From Anaerobacillus alkaliphilus (GTDB lineage: Bacteria > Bacillota > Bacilli > Bacillales > Anaerobacillaceae), in assembly GCF_004116265.1 (NCBI RefSeq), contig NZ_QOUX01000047.1:372001-436000 (forward strand): a DNA stretch of 64,000 nucleotides, read 5' to 3'. This document shows positions 52,088-61,360 of the stretch, in pieces. Positions within the stretch are counted from its first letter, which is position 1, and each line of letters starts with the position of its first letter. The notes under the pieces are model-generated. The model made no database searches. It worked only from the letters and a program-made list of their open reading frames with translations, and had not been told where the DNA came from. The translations under genes were made by a program, and so were the position numbers.

Positions 52088-53347
52088 ATGAAGTCTTTTA
52101 TACAAGTTGATCCCGAGTCACACTTTCCGATACAGAACCTGCCATATGGGGTATTCCGCCCTCTAACTGGGGAGGACCCGAGAATTGGTGTTGCGATTGG
52201 AGAATACATTTTGGATCTAGCAGTAATTGAGAGAGCAGGTCTACTTAGAGGAGTTGGCATTAAGGAAGACATCTTTAATCAACCTTCTCTTAACGAGTTT
52301 ATGGCTCTTGGCCGAACTGCTTGGAAAAATGTTCGAACCCAAGTTCAGACGTTACTAAGTGAAGACGAGCCCACGCTTCGTGATAATCCAGTTTTACGAG
52401 AAGAAGCCATTATTCATCAAAAGGATGTTGAAATGCTACTACCTGCTAAGATTGGTGATTATACTGATTTTTACGCGTCAAAAGAACATGCAACCAATGT
52501 TGGTACGATGTTTCGAGGAAAAGAGAATGCGTTAATGCCTAACTGGACTCATTTACCTATTGGTTATCATGGTAGAGCAAGCTCGGTAGTCGTTAGTGGC
52601 ACGGATGTACGCCGTCCTAGTGGACAAATGAAGCCACCAACAGCAGATGCTCCTATTTTTGGCCCAAGTAAACAATTGGACCTGGAACTAGAGATGGGTT
52701 GGTTTATAGGACCTGGGAATGAACACGGCAAGCCAATCGCAGTAGCCAGCGCAGAAGACCAAATCTTTGGACTCGTACTGGTCAATGATTGGAGTGCTCG
52801 TGATATCCAAGCCTGGGAGTATCAACCACTTGGACCATTTTTATCAAAGAGTTTCGCAACATCAGTTTCACCATGGATTGTTCCGCTAGAGGCACTTGAG
52901 CCATTCCGTGTAGCAGGTCCAACGCAGGACCCAACACCTATGCCGTATCTTCAAAAAGACGGCCCAAGCTCATTTGATATTAACCTCGAGGTTTACCTAA
53001 AAGGTGAGAAAATGGATGAAGCACAAAAAATTATTGGAACGAACTTTAGCTATCTCTACTGGAGCATGGCACAACAAATTAGCCATCATACAGTAACGGG
53101 CTGTAATTTACGTTCGGGAGATCTACTAGCATCAGGAACGATTAGTGGTCCTGAAAAAGAGCAACGAGGTTGTTTGCTAGAGCTTAGCTGGCGCGGGACG
53201 GAGCCAATTGAAATGAACAATGGTGAGGAGCGCGTTTGGTTAGAGGATGGAGATACGTTAACGATTACTGGTTGGTGCCAAGGTGATGGCTATCGAATTG
53301 GTTTCGGTGAGGTAACAGGGCGAGTTCTGCCGGCTTACGAGGAGTAA
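52088..53347 (+). CDS. fahA: fumarylacetoacetase
   Basis: A 419-residue hydrolase that splits fumarylacetoacetate into fumarate and acetoacetate, the last step of homogentisate breakdown. N-terminal domain [20 protein letters not shown] and catalytic FAH domain with [20 protein letters not shown], the metal ligands in [12 protein letters not shown] and [20 protein letters not shown], and [22 protein letters not shown] precedes ATG 52088. It is the third gene of the operon; hmgA follows after 152 bases. Confidence 0.96.
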   Translation: MKSFIQVDPESHFPIQNLPYGVFRPLTGEDPRIGVAIGEYILDLAVIERAGLLRGVGIKEDIFNQPSLNEFMALGRTAWKNVRTQVQTLLSEDEPTLRDNPVLREEAIIHQKDVEMLLPAKIGDYTDFYASKEHATNVGTMFRGKENALMPNWTHLPIGYHGRASSVVVSGTDVRRPSGQMKPPTADAPIFGPSKQLDLELEMGWFIGPGNEHGKPIAVASAEDQIFGLVLVNDWSARDIQAWEYQPLGPFLSKSFATSVSPWIVPLEALEPFRVAGPTQDPTPMPYLQKDGPSSFDINLEVYLKGEKMDEAQKIIGTNFSYLYWSMAQQISHHTVTGCNLRSGDLLASGTISGPEKEQRGCLLELSWRGTEPIEMNNGEERVWLEDGDTLTITGWCQGDGYRIGFGEVTGRVLPAYEE

Positions 53348-53364
53348 GGAACAGGAAAATCCAG

Positions 53365-53387
53365 GTTCCAATAGTGCTGTTTGGAAC
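53365..53387 (+). other. small hairpin in the fahA-hmgA gap
   Basis: The inverted repeat GTTCCAA/TTGGAAC has a 9-base loop and no T-run, so it is not an evident terminator. A TATAAT follows at 53394-53399 without a -35. It may be an RNA processing or regulatory element between the two genes. Confidence 0.3.
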
Positions 53388-53499
53388 ACAAACTATAATA
53401 ATTCGTAAAACCAACACTCCAAAGGTTAACAAGTTATCACCACAACAGGGTGAAAAAATATAAAATGTTTGATGTATATAAGAGGGAGGGGGACAGAGC

Positions 53500-54651
53500 A
53501 TGCCATTTTACAAACAAATGGGGCAAATCCCGCGGAAAAGACATACAATTTTTCGAAAAGAAGATGGTTCACTTTTTCGTGAACAAGTGATGGGGACAAA
53601 AGGATTTTCAGGCATCCAATCGATTCTATATCATCATAATCCACCGACAAGGATTATAAAATCAGATTTGCTAAAGGATTGCCGGATTCAATATGAAGAA
53701 CAAAGCGATTTAGCACCGCGTCATTTGCGTTCACATCAATATACAGACAAAACCGATGCTGTAATGGGTAGACATTACCTACTAGGAAACGAAGATGTCC
53801 TTATTGGTGTAGTAAATCCTACAGAGACTATGGATTATTTTTATCGCAATGGTGATGGTGACGAAGTATTATTTGTTCATTACGGTACAGGTAAGGTTGA
53901 ATCTACATTTGGCACACTCACGTATAAACCAGGTGATTACATTGTCCTTCCAATCGGAACGATTTACCGAGTCGTACCAGATCCAGGTGACTCAAAGTTC
54001 TTGGTGATTGAGACCAACAGTTGGATTACAACTCCAAAACGATATCGTAATGCTCATGGTCAGTTACTCGAGCACAGTCCGTTTTGTGAGCGTGACTTCC
54101 ATGGTCCTGGAAAACTAGAGACATATGTTGAGATGAAAGAATATGAGGTCCGGACGAAATCAAGAGGGTTTATGCATTCTCACGTTTTTGGTCATCATCC
54201 GTTAGATGTCGTTGGCTGGGATGGCTATTTATTCCCTTACATTTTTAATGTAGATGATTTCGAGCCAATTACTGGCCGCATTCATATGCCACCGCCTATT
54301 CATCAAACGTTTGAAGCAAATAATTTTGTCATTTGCTCGTTTGTACCAAGAATGTATGACTATCACCCGGAGGCAGTACCGACACCATATTTCCATAGTA
54401 ATGTAGATAGTGACGAAGTTCTCTATTATGTAAAAGGGAATTTCATGAGTCGTCGAGGCATTGAAGAAGGCTCATTTACATTACACCCTTCAGGGATCCC
54501 TCACGGACCACACCCTGGCACGATTGAGGCGAGTCTTGGTAAAAAAGAAACACTAGAGCTAGCCGTCATGATTGATACCTTCCGTCCATTGAAGGTTGTG
54601 AAACATACAGAGCCATTAGAGGATAAAGGGTATAAGTATAGTTGGGTCTAG
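53500..54651 (+). CDS. hmgA: homogentisate 1,2-dioxygenase
   Basis: A 383-residue cupin-type iron enzyme that opens homogentisate to maleylacetoacetate. Family marks are EQVMGTKGFSGIQSILYHHN, DEVLFVHYGTGKVEST, DYIVLPIGTIYRV, and the iron site around HSHVFGHHPLDVVGWDGY, YHPEAVPTPYFHSNVDSDE and HPSGIPHGPHPG. GGGAGGGGG precedes ATG 53500. The order hppD, unknown, fahA, hmgA places the ring-cleavage gene last, with a 152-base gap that may hold a weak promoter. A strong terminator follows. Confidence 0.96.
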   Translation: MPFYKQMGQIPRKRHTIFRKEDGSLFREQVMGTKGFSGIQSILYHHNPPTRIIKSDLLKDCRIQYEEQSDLAPRHLRSHQYTDKTDAVMGRHYLLGNEDVLIGVVNPTETMDYFYRNGDGDEVLFVHYGTGKVESTFGTLTYKPGDYIVLPIGTIYRVVPDPGDSKFLVIETNSWITTPKRYRNAHGQLLEHSPFCERDFHGPGKLETYVEMKEYEVRTKSRGFMHSHVFGHHPLDVVGWDGYLFPYIFNVDDFEPITGRIHMPPPIHQTFEANNFVICSFVPRMYDYHPEAVPTPYFHSNVDSDEVLYYVKGNFMSRRGIEEGSFTLHPSGIPHGPHPGTIEASLGKKETLELAVMIDTFRPLKVVKHTEPLEDKGYKYSWV

Positions 54652-54660
54652 TAAATTGGA

Positions 54661-54709
54661 AAAAGTAACAATCATATCCTCTTAAAGGGGAAGATTGTTA
54701 CTTTTTTTT
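54661..54709 (+). terminator. terminator of the homogentisate operon
   Basis: A 13-bp stem AAAAGTAACAATC/GATTGTTACTTTT ends in an eight-T run, about ten bases after hmgA. Confidence 0.85.
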
Positions 54710-54818
54710 GAAAAGTAAGATTTCCCAATAGGTCCACAGCCTCACCTGAAACCTACTATATTCTGTGAAATAAGTCCTGATTATTCCAAACTTCTTAATG
54801 TATTTCTTTACAGGATTT

Positions 54819-54827
54819 GCTATAATA
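54819..54827 (+). promoter_or_regulatory. extended -10 promoter for the dCache diguanylate cyclase gene
   Basis: TGCTATAAT at 54819-54827 is an ideal extended -10 box 38 bases before the start codon. No matching -35 is seen, which extended -10 promoters tolerate. Confidence 0.5.
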
Positions 54828-54864
54828 TATTCTAGTATAATACTACTTTATAAAGGAATTCTCA

Positions 54865-56409
54865 ATGAAAATAACATTACGGCTCTCAATCTTAGTTCTT
54901 ACCTTTACTGTTATTATTGGCATTCTATTTTCAACATTGTTTTCTGCTTACCTTGTTACAAAGGACAATTTAGTCAATCATTCGTTAGAGATTAATAGAG
55001 TCTATTCAGAAAAACTAGCACAAATGACTGATGAGGTATTTCAATCAATGATCCAAAGCCTTGAATTACGGCGACATGACATAATTAGTGATAAAATGAA
55101 CGGCGATCAATTAGATGGAAAACTAGAACGTTTTCTAGCTAGTAGTAAAAACTTTAATTCAGTAGCGGTCATAGATAAAGACGGTATCATCATTAGTGCC
55201 ACGCCTTATATTGGTCTTGAGGGCATGGAACTTAATTCACTAGGGGCAAAGGAATCTTTAAAGCATAAAAAGCCTATTATTACCACGCCTTATATATCAA
55301 TCACGAATCGACTCATTATCATGATTTCAGTTCCGTTATGGGGAGCAAATGAAGAGTATCTGGGATTTTTTGCTGGGACAATCTATTTACAAGAGGACAA
55401 TATTATTCGGACAGTTTTAGGTGAACATTTTTACCAGGACGGATCCTATGTCTACGTTGTCGATGACACAGGGACATTAATTTATCACCCTGATACAAAT
55501 CGTATTGGGGATACGGTATTTCATAAAAACCTAGTTGTTCAAAAGCTACTGAACGGTGAAAGTGGCTCACAAAGACATCTCAATTCTAAAGGGGTTGACA
55601 TGCTTAGTGGTTATACCTATATTCCATCAAGTCAATGGGGCGTTGTTTCGCAAACACCGTATCAGGTCGCGATTAAACCTGTACTGACACTTGTAAAAAA
55701 GATGTTTTGGTACGCAATGCCTTTTGTTGTTTTATTCATTTTTTTAACCATATCTCTAACGAATAAATTAGCGGATCCTCTTAGGAAGCTTGCCTTATAT
55801 GTGTTTGACTCCAATAACTCTACGAAAGAAAAACCAGTCATATCCACTTGGTATTTCGAGGCAGAGCAATTAAACAAGACCTTCGAACTTTTTGTGATGA
55901 AAAAAGAGCGAAGTATTAATAAATACAAAACAAAATCGCTAACAGACCCTCTTACTGGGTTAGCCAATAGACGCCAGTTCGAACTTACTTTGGAGAAATG
56001 GAAAATTGATCAAAATAATTTTTCACTCATTGTCTTAGATATTGATCGTTTCAAAAAGGTGAACGACGAATTTGGTCACCAAATGGGCGATCATGTTCTC
56101 ATCTTTCTAGCTAATAAAATGAAAGATTTTGTAAGAGCTAGTGATGTCTGTGCAAGGTATGGGGGAGAAGAATTTGTCATTTTACTAGGAAATACAAATG
56201 GAACAGATGCACTAAGTATTGCAGAAAGAATGCGGGAAAGCATTAGTCAAACAGCGAGCCCTATTGGTCGTCCAATCACAATCTCACTAGGAGTAGGGGC
56301 TTTTCAACCAGAAGAAGATTTAGGTGCATTTTTCCACCGGGTCGACAGTGCACTTTATGAAGCAAAAGAAGCAGGCCGCAATCGTTCTGTCTTATCTCAG
56401 CAGCCTTAA
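54865..56409 (+). CDS. dCache sensor diguanylate cyclase
   Basis: A 514-residue membrane sensor. TM1 (about 8-30), an extracytoplasmic dCache domain (about 33-275: NSVAVIDKDGIIISATPYIG, YVVDDTGTLIYHPDTNRIGD), TM2 (about 281-300), and a GGDEF domain from about 355, with the active site RYGGEEFVIL (433-437) and a preserved inhibitory site RASD at 424-427, five residues before it. It makes cyclic di-GMP in response to an outside ligand and should be product-inhibited. AAAGGA precedes ATG 54865. Compare the PAS-GGDEF gene at 28449, which lacks the inhibitory site. Confidence 0.92.
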   Translation: MKITLRLSILVLTFTVIIGILFSTLFSAYLVTKDNLVNHSLEINRVYSEKLAQMTDEVFQSMIQSLELRRHDIISDKMNGDQLDGKLERFLASSKNFNSVAVIDKDGIIISATPYIGLEGMELNSLGAKESLKHKKPIITTPYISITNRLIIMISVPLWGANEEYLGFFAGTIYLQEDNIIRTVLGEHFYQDGSYVYVVDDTGTLIYHPDTNRIGDTVFHKNLVVQKLLNGESGSQRHLNSKGVDMLSGYTYIPSSQWGVVSQTPYQVAIKPVLTLVKKMFWYAMPFVVLFIFLTISLTNKLADPLRKLALYVFDSNNSTKEKPVISTWYFEAEQLNKTFELFVMKKERSINKYKTKSLTDPLTGLANRRQFELTLEKWKIDQNNFSLIVLDIDRFKKVNDEFGHQMGDHVLIFLANKMKDFVRASDVCARYGGEEFVILLGNTNGTDALSIAERMRESISQTASPIGRPITISLGVGAFQPEEDLGAFFHRVDSALYEAKEAGRNRSVLSQQP

Positions 56410-56430
56410 TTAACTATGGGCTGCTTTTTT
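56399..56430 (+). terminator. rho-independent terminator
   Basis: The stem AGCAGCC/GGCTGCT overlaps the stop codon and is followed by TTTTTT. Confidence 0.75.
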
Positions 56431-56492
56431 GTGTGAAAAAGGGAATGTTCATTCGAATGACGAAATATACAATAAAAAAAGGAGGGGTTTGA

Positions 56493-58439
56493 ATGTTTGA
56501 ACAATATAAAAAACTGATTGAAGAAGAACTTTCTGGTAGACAAGCATTTCGTTATGCAGAACGAATTGCTCAATATCACCGTATCCAAGCTTCACCTGGG
56601 TATCGTGAAGCTGCCAATCAAATCATGAATCTTCTAAAACGGGATGGGGTCGAAGCAGAACTTGTGAGTTACCCTGCCAAATTTGGCGATCGCTTTTTAT
56701 CTCATCAATCCTTTAAAGAATGGCACTGTAATTCTGCGGAACTATGGATTGAAACACCTGTACGAAAACGAGTTGCTAGGTTTGAAGAAGAAGAAATTTC
56801 ACTCATTCAACGCAGTATATCCACACCCCAAGAAGGAGTAACAACTGAATTGATTATCATCGAGGATGCCGAGCTAGATAGTAGTTACCACGGGTTAGAT
56901 CTTAAAGGGAAGATTGCCCTTGTACGCGGCACCCCAGCAGTTGTCCATGCTCTTGCAGTAGAAAAATACAAAGCAGCAGGACTTATTTTTGACCACTTAG
57001 CAGAATTTCCACCGTTACGAACGAGGATGGATCTCCCAGATACACGTCAATATACGTCATATTGGTGGCATACAGATGAGGAAACAAAATCATTTGGTTT
57101 TGTTGTTTCACCGCGGATCGGGGAAGAGTTACGCGCATTAGCGAAACAGTCTAAGGTTACCTTACATGCTAAGGTTGACACAGACCTTTACGATGGCCAC
57201 TTTGAAAATATTGAGTACTTTATTCCTGGAAAAAAACAGGAAGAAATTCTCCTAGTTAGTCACTTATGTCATCCATATCCAGGCGGACAGGATAATTCAT
57301 CTGGCCCAGGAACCCTAATGGAAGTTATGAGAACGCTGACTCGTTTACTAGACGAAGGCAAGTTAGCAAAGCCAGAACTCGGGATCCGCTTTTTAATGAT
57401 GCCTGAAATGAACGGGACAGCCGCTTATTTTCATCAACATCCAAACCGAATCAAACAAACAGCCGCTGCACTAAACTTGGATATGGTTGGTGCAGACCAA
57501 ACCAAAGGTGGCGGACCATTATGTGTAGAACAACCGCCTCTAGCGACACCAACGTTTGTCGATCGTTTTGCTTACCAGCTCGTTGAAGAAGTGATGAGTA
57601 ATGCCGCTAATTTCTCTGGGACAACAAGATATAGTACGATCCATTATGTAAAAACCCGCTTCTCTGGGGGTAGTGATCATTACATCATTTCTGATCCTAC
57701 GATTGGCATCCCGTGTCCAATGCTCATTCAATGGCCGGATAAACATTATCATACAACATCAGACCTTCCGCAGAACCTTGACGCGACGATGATGAAAAAA
57801 GTTGGAGTGGTTACAGCTTTATATGGCTACGCCATTGCCAATGGGGGAGAAGATGAGTGGACGTCGTACTTAATTCAGCATACAAACAGAAGTTCAAGAT
57901 ACGTAAACAATGAAATGGAATGGGTAACTAAACAAGACTTTTCGTTAGAAGATATGTCTGAAGCTTTTAAACTGTATATCTCTTATGAAACAAAAGCAAT
58001 CGAACAACTCGAAGCCTATGCAAATCTACGAAACTTCAGCAGATTAGTAGAGCAAGTCGAGTGGGCAAAACAAATTTTGAGTGCTCAAAGCCTCTTACAG
58101 GAAGAAATGTTAGCCAAGCTAGGAGAATTTTCAGCGACTCGTCAACAAAGCAAAACTAATACTGAACACTGGGTGAAAGCTGTTTACACGCGAACCTACC
58201 CGGCACCTCTTCGTATTGGTGATGAAATCACTCTTTTACCGTTAGAGGAACGACTCGATTGGTATCAACACAAGGTTCCTATGGGCTACGATGATTTTCT
58301 CTTCTACTGGATGGATGGAAAAAGGTCAGTCGAGGAGATTCTTACGTTAACAAGATATGAAACAGGAGATTACTTTCCTGAATATACAAGAGAATTAATG
58401 GAGCTGAGTGTAAGGTTAGGGTTAATAACTGAGAAATAA
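56493..58439 (+). CDS. DUF4910 aminopeptidase-like protein
   Basis: A 648-residue zinc aminopeptidase-like protein of the DUF4910 group (M28-like core). A PA-like insertion is suggested by LKGKIALVRGTPAVVHALAV and YKAAGLIFDHLAEFPPL. The M28-type zinc site is spread over LVSHLCHPYPGGQDNSSGPG (His and Asp), MMPEMNGTAAYF (Glu), LNLDMVGADQ (Asp) and KHYHTTSDLPQN (His). The C-terminal 130 residues form a helical and winged-helix-like extension. No signal peptide, so cytoplasmic. It precedes the peptide ABC transporter but a terminator separates them. AGGAGGGG precedes ATG 56493. Confidence 0.85.
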   Translation: MFEQYKKLIEEELSGRQAFRYAERIAQYHRIQASPGYREAANQIMNLLKRDGVEAELVSYPAKFGDRFLSHQSFKEWHCNSAELWIETPVRKRVARFEEEEISLIQRSISTPQEGVTTELIIIEDAELDSSYHGLDLKGKIALVRGTPAVVHALAVEKYKAAGLIFDHLAEFPPLRTRMDLPDTRQYTSYWWHTDEETKSFGFVVSPRIGEELRALAKQSKVTLHAKVDTDLYDGHFENIEYFIPGKKQEEILLVSHLCHPYPGGQDNSSGPGTLMEVMRTLTRLLDEGKLAKPELGIRFLMMPEMNGTAAYFHQHPNRIKQTAAALNLDMVGADQTKGGGPLCVEQPPLATPTFVDRFAYQLVEEVMSNAANFSGTTRYSTIHYVKTRFSGGSDHYIISDPTIGIPCPMLIQWPDKHYHTTSDLPQNLDATMMKKVGVVTALYGYAIANGGEDEWTSYLIQHTNRSSRYVNNEMEWVTKQDFSLEDMSEAFKLYISYETKAIEQLEAYANLRNFSRLVEQVEWAKQILSAQSLLQEEMLAKLGEFSATRQQSKTNTEHWVKAVYTRTYPAPLRIGDEITLLPLEERLDWYQHKVPMGYDDFLFYWMDGKRSVEEILTLTRYETGDYFPEYTRELMELSVRLGLITEK

Positions 58440-58441
58440 AA

Positions 58442-58487
58442 AAAATAGGTACCTCTCTAGTTAGACGGGAGGTACCTATTTTTTTGT
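58442..58487 (+). terminator. rho-independent terminator
   Basis: The stem AAAATAGGTACCTC/GAGGTACCTATTTT ends in TTTTTTG, just after the DUF4910 gene. Confidence 0.85.
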
Positions 58488-58573
58488 GTAACACCATAAT
58501 AAAAACGAGAAAAACTCAAGAAAAACAATAAATATAAGAATATTCTTACAATTCGATCTATTTAAAAGTATAG

Positions 58574-58608
58574 TTTTATTGACCAAACATTTACTGTGGT
58601 CAATAAAA
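58574..58608 (+). promoter_or_regulatory. perfect 11-bp inverted repeat just upstream of the ABC operon
   Basis: TTTTATTGACC and its complement GGTCAATAAAA flank a 13-base loop and end three bases before the AAGGGGG ribosome binding site of the binding-protein gene. It could be a repressor operator or an mRNA hairpin controlling translation. Confidence 0.6.
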
Positions 58609-58622
58609 TTAAGGGGGAATAG

Positions 58623-60293
58623 ATGTTGAAGTTCTGGAAACTGGCAACGTTAGCATTTGCATTAGTATTTTTTATGACTGCCTGTTCGAGTGACAAGACT
58701 GACACAAAAGAAGATTCGTATTCGGAAACAGAACACGGTGAAATTGTTCCATCAATTACTATTTTAAGCTCAACACCCGAAGCGAACCAAACACAATATG
58801 AGGCAGCAAATATGGCTGCGGCTGAGTGGAGAAAACTCGGTATTGACGTAACTGTTCGACCAATTGAATTTAACACGATGGTTGACCGTGTATTCAATGG
58901 GGAGGATCACGACTTCGATGTTTATACAATTGGCTGGTCAGGTCGTGCGGAGCGTTTAGACCCTGATATGTTTACGTATAGTATTCTTCACTCTTCAAAT
59001 GCCGGTCCTGGCGGAAATAACTCAAGTGGTTTTGTTCACGCAGCGTTCGATGAGTTAGCTTCTGCTCAGCGCCAAGAGATGGATATCGATAAGCGTCGAG
59101 AAATGATTTTCCAAACGCAAGAAATTATCGCTGATGAAGTTCCATTTGTAACTACGTATGTACCAATGTTCGTGCAGGCGTACAACAATGAACGCTTTAC
59201 AGATGTGCCATTAATGGTAGGCGAAGGGATCTTTAGTGAGTGGCTTCCATACTACGTTAAGCCATTAGCTGACGATAAAGTGTTACGTGTTGGTTCAACG
59301 TATGACTTAAATACATTAAATCCGCTTGATGCATCTACAGCCTATGAGTGGAGAATTCTTCGTTTAATCTATGACAAGTTAGTACGTGTAAGCCTAGAAG
59401 GAGCACCAACACCAGCAGCAGCCTCAGGCTGGGATGTAATCGACGATACAACCGTTGATGTGTTCGTTCGTGAAGGAATGACGTTCCATGATGGTAACCC
59501 TGTAACTGCAGAAGATGTAAAGTTCTCATTTGATTTTCAAATAGAGCATAACCCTGGGTACTTCCTTGCTTTCATTGATCCAATTGAGTCTGTGGAAGTA
59601 GTGAACGATACCACGGTTCGGTTCAACCTGAAATATCCATATGCACCTTTCGTTAATAACACATTAGCGCAAATTCCGATCATTCCTAAGCATTACTGGG
59701 AAAATGTGATGGAAGAGCAAGGAATTAGTTCTCCAGCAGACTTCCCGAACTTAGATCCAATTGGTAGTGGTCCAATGACTTTTAATCATTGGAGACGTGG
59801 AGAAGAAATTAGTCTTTCTACAAACAATGATTTCTACCACAACATTGAAATATCAGGAATGATTTATCGTTTATATGGTCAAATGGAAGGGATTATGGCG
59901 GGATTACAAAGAAAAGATATCGACACATTGTCAGATCCAATGATACCTGCTCATATTAACCAGTCTAGAGGAATTGAACACTTAAATGTGACAGAAACAG
60001 GAAGTATCGGTTTCCAATTTCTTGGCTTTAACCTTCGTCGAGTACCATTTGATAACAAAGAATTCCGTAATGCTTTAGCTCATACAATTGATTTCCATAC
60101 AATTGTAGACGCCCATTTAGAGGGCTATGGTGGCTTAGGTGGTGCTGGTCTAAATATTAATGACGCAAACCAATTCTGGCACAATCCAAATGTCACTCGA
60201 CCAGCATTTGAACCAAGCAAAGCTCGCGAAATTTTAGAGGCAGCTGGCTATACGTGGGATAGTCAAGGAAGGTTGCGTTTACCTGCTAATTAA
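58623..60293 (+). CDS. peptide/nickel-type ABC substrate-binding lipoprotein, apparently circularly permuted
   Basis: A 556-residue lipoprotein (lipobox MTAC, Cys21) of the OppA/DppA (SBP_bac_5) family, but with its halves in reverse order. Residues 42-207 correspond to the family's C-terminal lobe (SITILSSTPEANQTQYEAAN, EWRKLGIDVTVRPIEF, DFDVYTIGWSG, KRREMIFQTQEIIADEVPF). Residues 219-556 correspond to the N-terminal part (VLRVGSTYDLNTLNPLDAST, EGMTFHDGNPVTAEDVKFSF, DPIGSGPMTFNHWRRGEEIS, GFNLRRVPFDNKEFRNALAH). The protein ends at SKAREILEAAGY, where normal members pass into the C-lobe. It should still bind peptides for the permeases downstream. Start 58623 after AAGGGGG. Confidence 0.85.
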   Translation: MLKFWKLATLAFALVFFMTACSSDKTDTKEDSYSETEHGEIVPSITILSSTPEANQTQYEAANMAAAEWRKLGIDVTVRPIEFNTMVDRVFNGEDHDFDVYTIGWSGRAERLDPDMFTYSILHSSNAGPGGNNSSGFVHAAFDELASAQRQEMDIDKRREMIFQTQEIIADEVPFVTTYVPMFVQAYNNERFTDVPLMVGEGIFSEWLPYYVKPLADDKVLRVGSTYDLNTLNPLDASTAYEWRILRLIYDKLVRVSLEGAPTPAAASGWDVIDDTTVDVFVREGMTFHDGNPVTAEDVKFSFDFQIEHNPGYFLAFIDPIESVEVVNDTTVRFNLKYPYAPFVNNTLAQIPIIPKHYWENVMEEQGISSPADFPNLDPIGSGPMTFNHWRRGEEISLSTNNDFYHNIEISGMIYRLYGQMEGIMAGLQRKDIDTLSDPMIPAHINQSRGIEHLNVTETGSIGFQFLGFNLRRVPFDNKEFRNALAHTIDFHTIVDAHLEGYGGLGGAGLNINDANQFWHNPNVTRPAFEPSKAREILEAAGYTWDSQGRLRLPAN

Positions 60294-60294
60294 C

Positions 60295-60336
60295 AAAAAA
60301 AGGATAAGCCGACTCCACAGTCGGCTTCCTTTTTCT
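60295..60336 (+). terminator. intercistronic attenuator/terminator inside the ABC operon
   Basis: A hairpin (AAGCCGACT/AGTCGGCTT with flanking A and T runs) lies directly after the binding-protein gene. Such partial terminators keep binding-protein mRNA higher than permease mRNA. Confidence 0.65.
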
Positions 60337-60365
60337 AAACTATTGGAAAAAGGAAGGTGTGTATA

Positions 60366-61334
60366 ATGGCTTCTTATATAGCTCGAAGAATCTTTCAAAT
60401 GTTAGTAAGTTTATTTATTGTTGCGACCTTGATCTTTTTCTTATTTAGACTTATGCCTGGTGACCCAACTGCAGCCATGGTCGATCCTTCAATTCCCTTG
60501 GAGGCAAGGCAGCAGCTCATAGCTCAATATGGGTTAGACCAAAGCTTATGGGTACAATACAAGGTTTTCTTAAGTGATTTAGTCAAGCTTGATTTTGGTA
60601 ATTCTTTTTACTATAAACGGTCGGTTACGGATATTTTAGGTGATAAACTAGCAGCTACCTTAATCTTAATGTTTGCTGCGATGATTTTTGCTTATGGTTT
60701 TGGGATCTTTGGTGGCGCCTGGATGGCTTGGCGGCGAGGTAGTTTCTTAGAATCGACAGCAATAACGATGGCACTTGTGTTTCGATCTGCTCCGACATTT
60801 TGGGTTGGTATCATTTTTATTTATTTCTTTTCGGTTCGTTTAGGTTGGTTTCCTAGTTCAGGGATGCGTTCACCTGGTGAGGAAGTTAATAATATGTTCC
60901 AGCTCTTCTTTTCTTGGGATTTCGTTAAACACCTTATTTTACCAGCGATCGTTGCATCATTACTTTTCCTAGCAACACCTCTATTAATTATGAGAAACAC
61001 GATGTTAGAAGTACTTGGTGAAGATTTTATCGAAATGGCAAGAGCAAAAGGGCTAAAGGAAAGAGTCATTCTATACAGACATGCCGCAAGAAACGCTTTG
61101 TTACCTGTTGTGACGGCTGGTGCCTTATTTGTTGGCTCTGCCATTGGGGGCCAGGTACTTCTAGAGTATGTATTTAGCTGGCCAGGGTTAGGCCAAGAAA
61201 TTGTCTTGTCAGCACAACGACATGACTATCCGCTCGCGCAAGGTTCATTTATTATCATGGCAGCGATGGTGATGGTGATGAACTTAGTTGCAGATATCCT
61301 TTATGCCTATTTAGATCCGCGTATTTCCTACTAA
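60366..61334 (+). CDS. ABC transporter permease, DppB/OppB-like
   Basis: About 322 residues with six membrane helices. The first (RIFQMLVSLFIVATLIFFLF) and the following MPGDPTAAM motif are characteristic of DppB/OppB. The EAA-type loop that contacts the ATPase is seen in MARAKGLKERVILYRHAARNALLP. It pairs with the DppC-like gene 26 bases downstream. ATG 60366 is chosen over GTG 60357 because AAGGTG lies at proper distance. Confidence 0.92.
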   Translation: MASYIARRIFQMLVSLFIVATLIFFLFRLMPGDPTAAMVDPSIPLEARQQLIAQYGLDQSLWVQYKVFLSDLVKLDFGNSFYYKRSVTDILGDKLAATLILMFAAMIFAYGFGIFGGAWMAWRRGSFLESTAITMALVFRSAPTFWVGIIFIYFFSVRLGWFPSSGMRSPGEEVNNMFQLFFSWDFVKHLILPAIVASLLFLATPLLIMRNTMLEVLGEDFIEMARAKGLKERVILYRHAARNALLPVVTAGALFVGSAIGGQVLLEYVFSWPGLGQEIVLSAQRHDYPLAQGSFIIMAAMVMVMNLVADILYAYLDPRISY

Positions 61335-61360
61335 GTAAAAGATAAAGAGAGGTGAAAATA

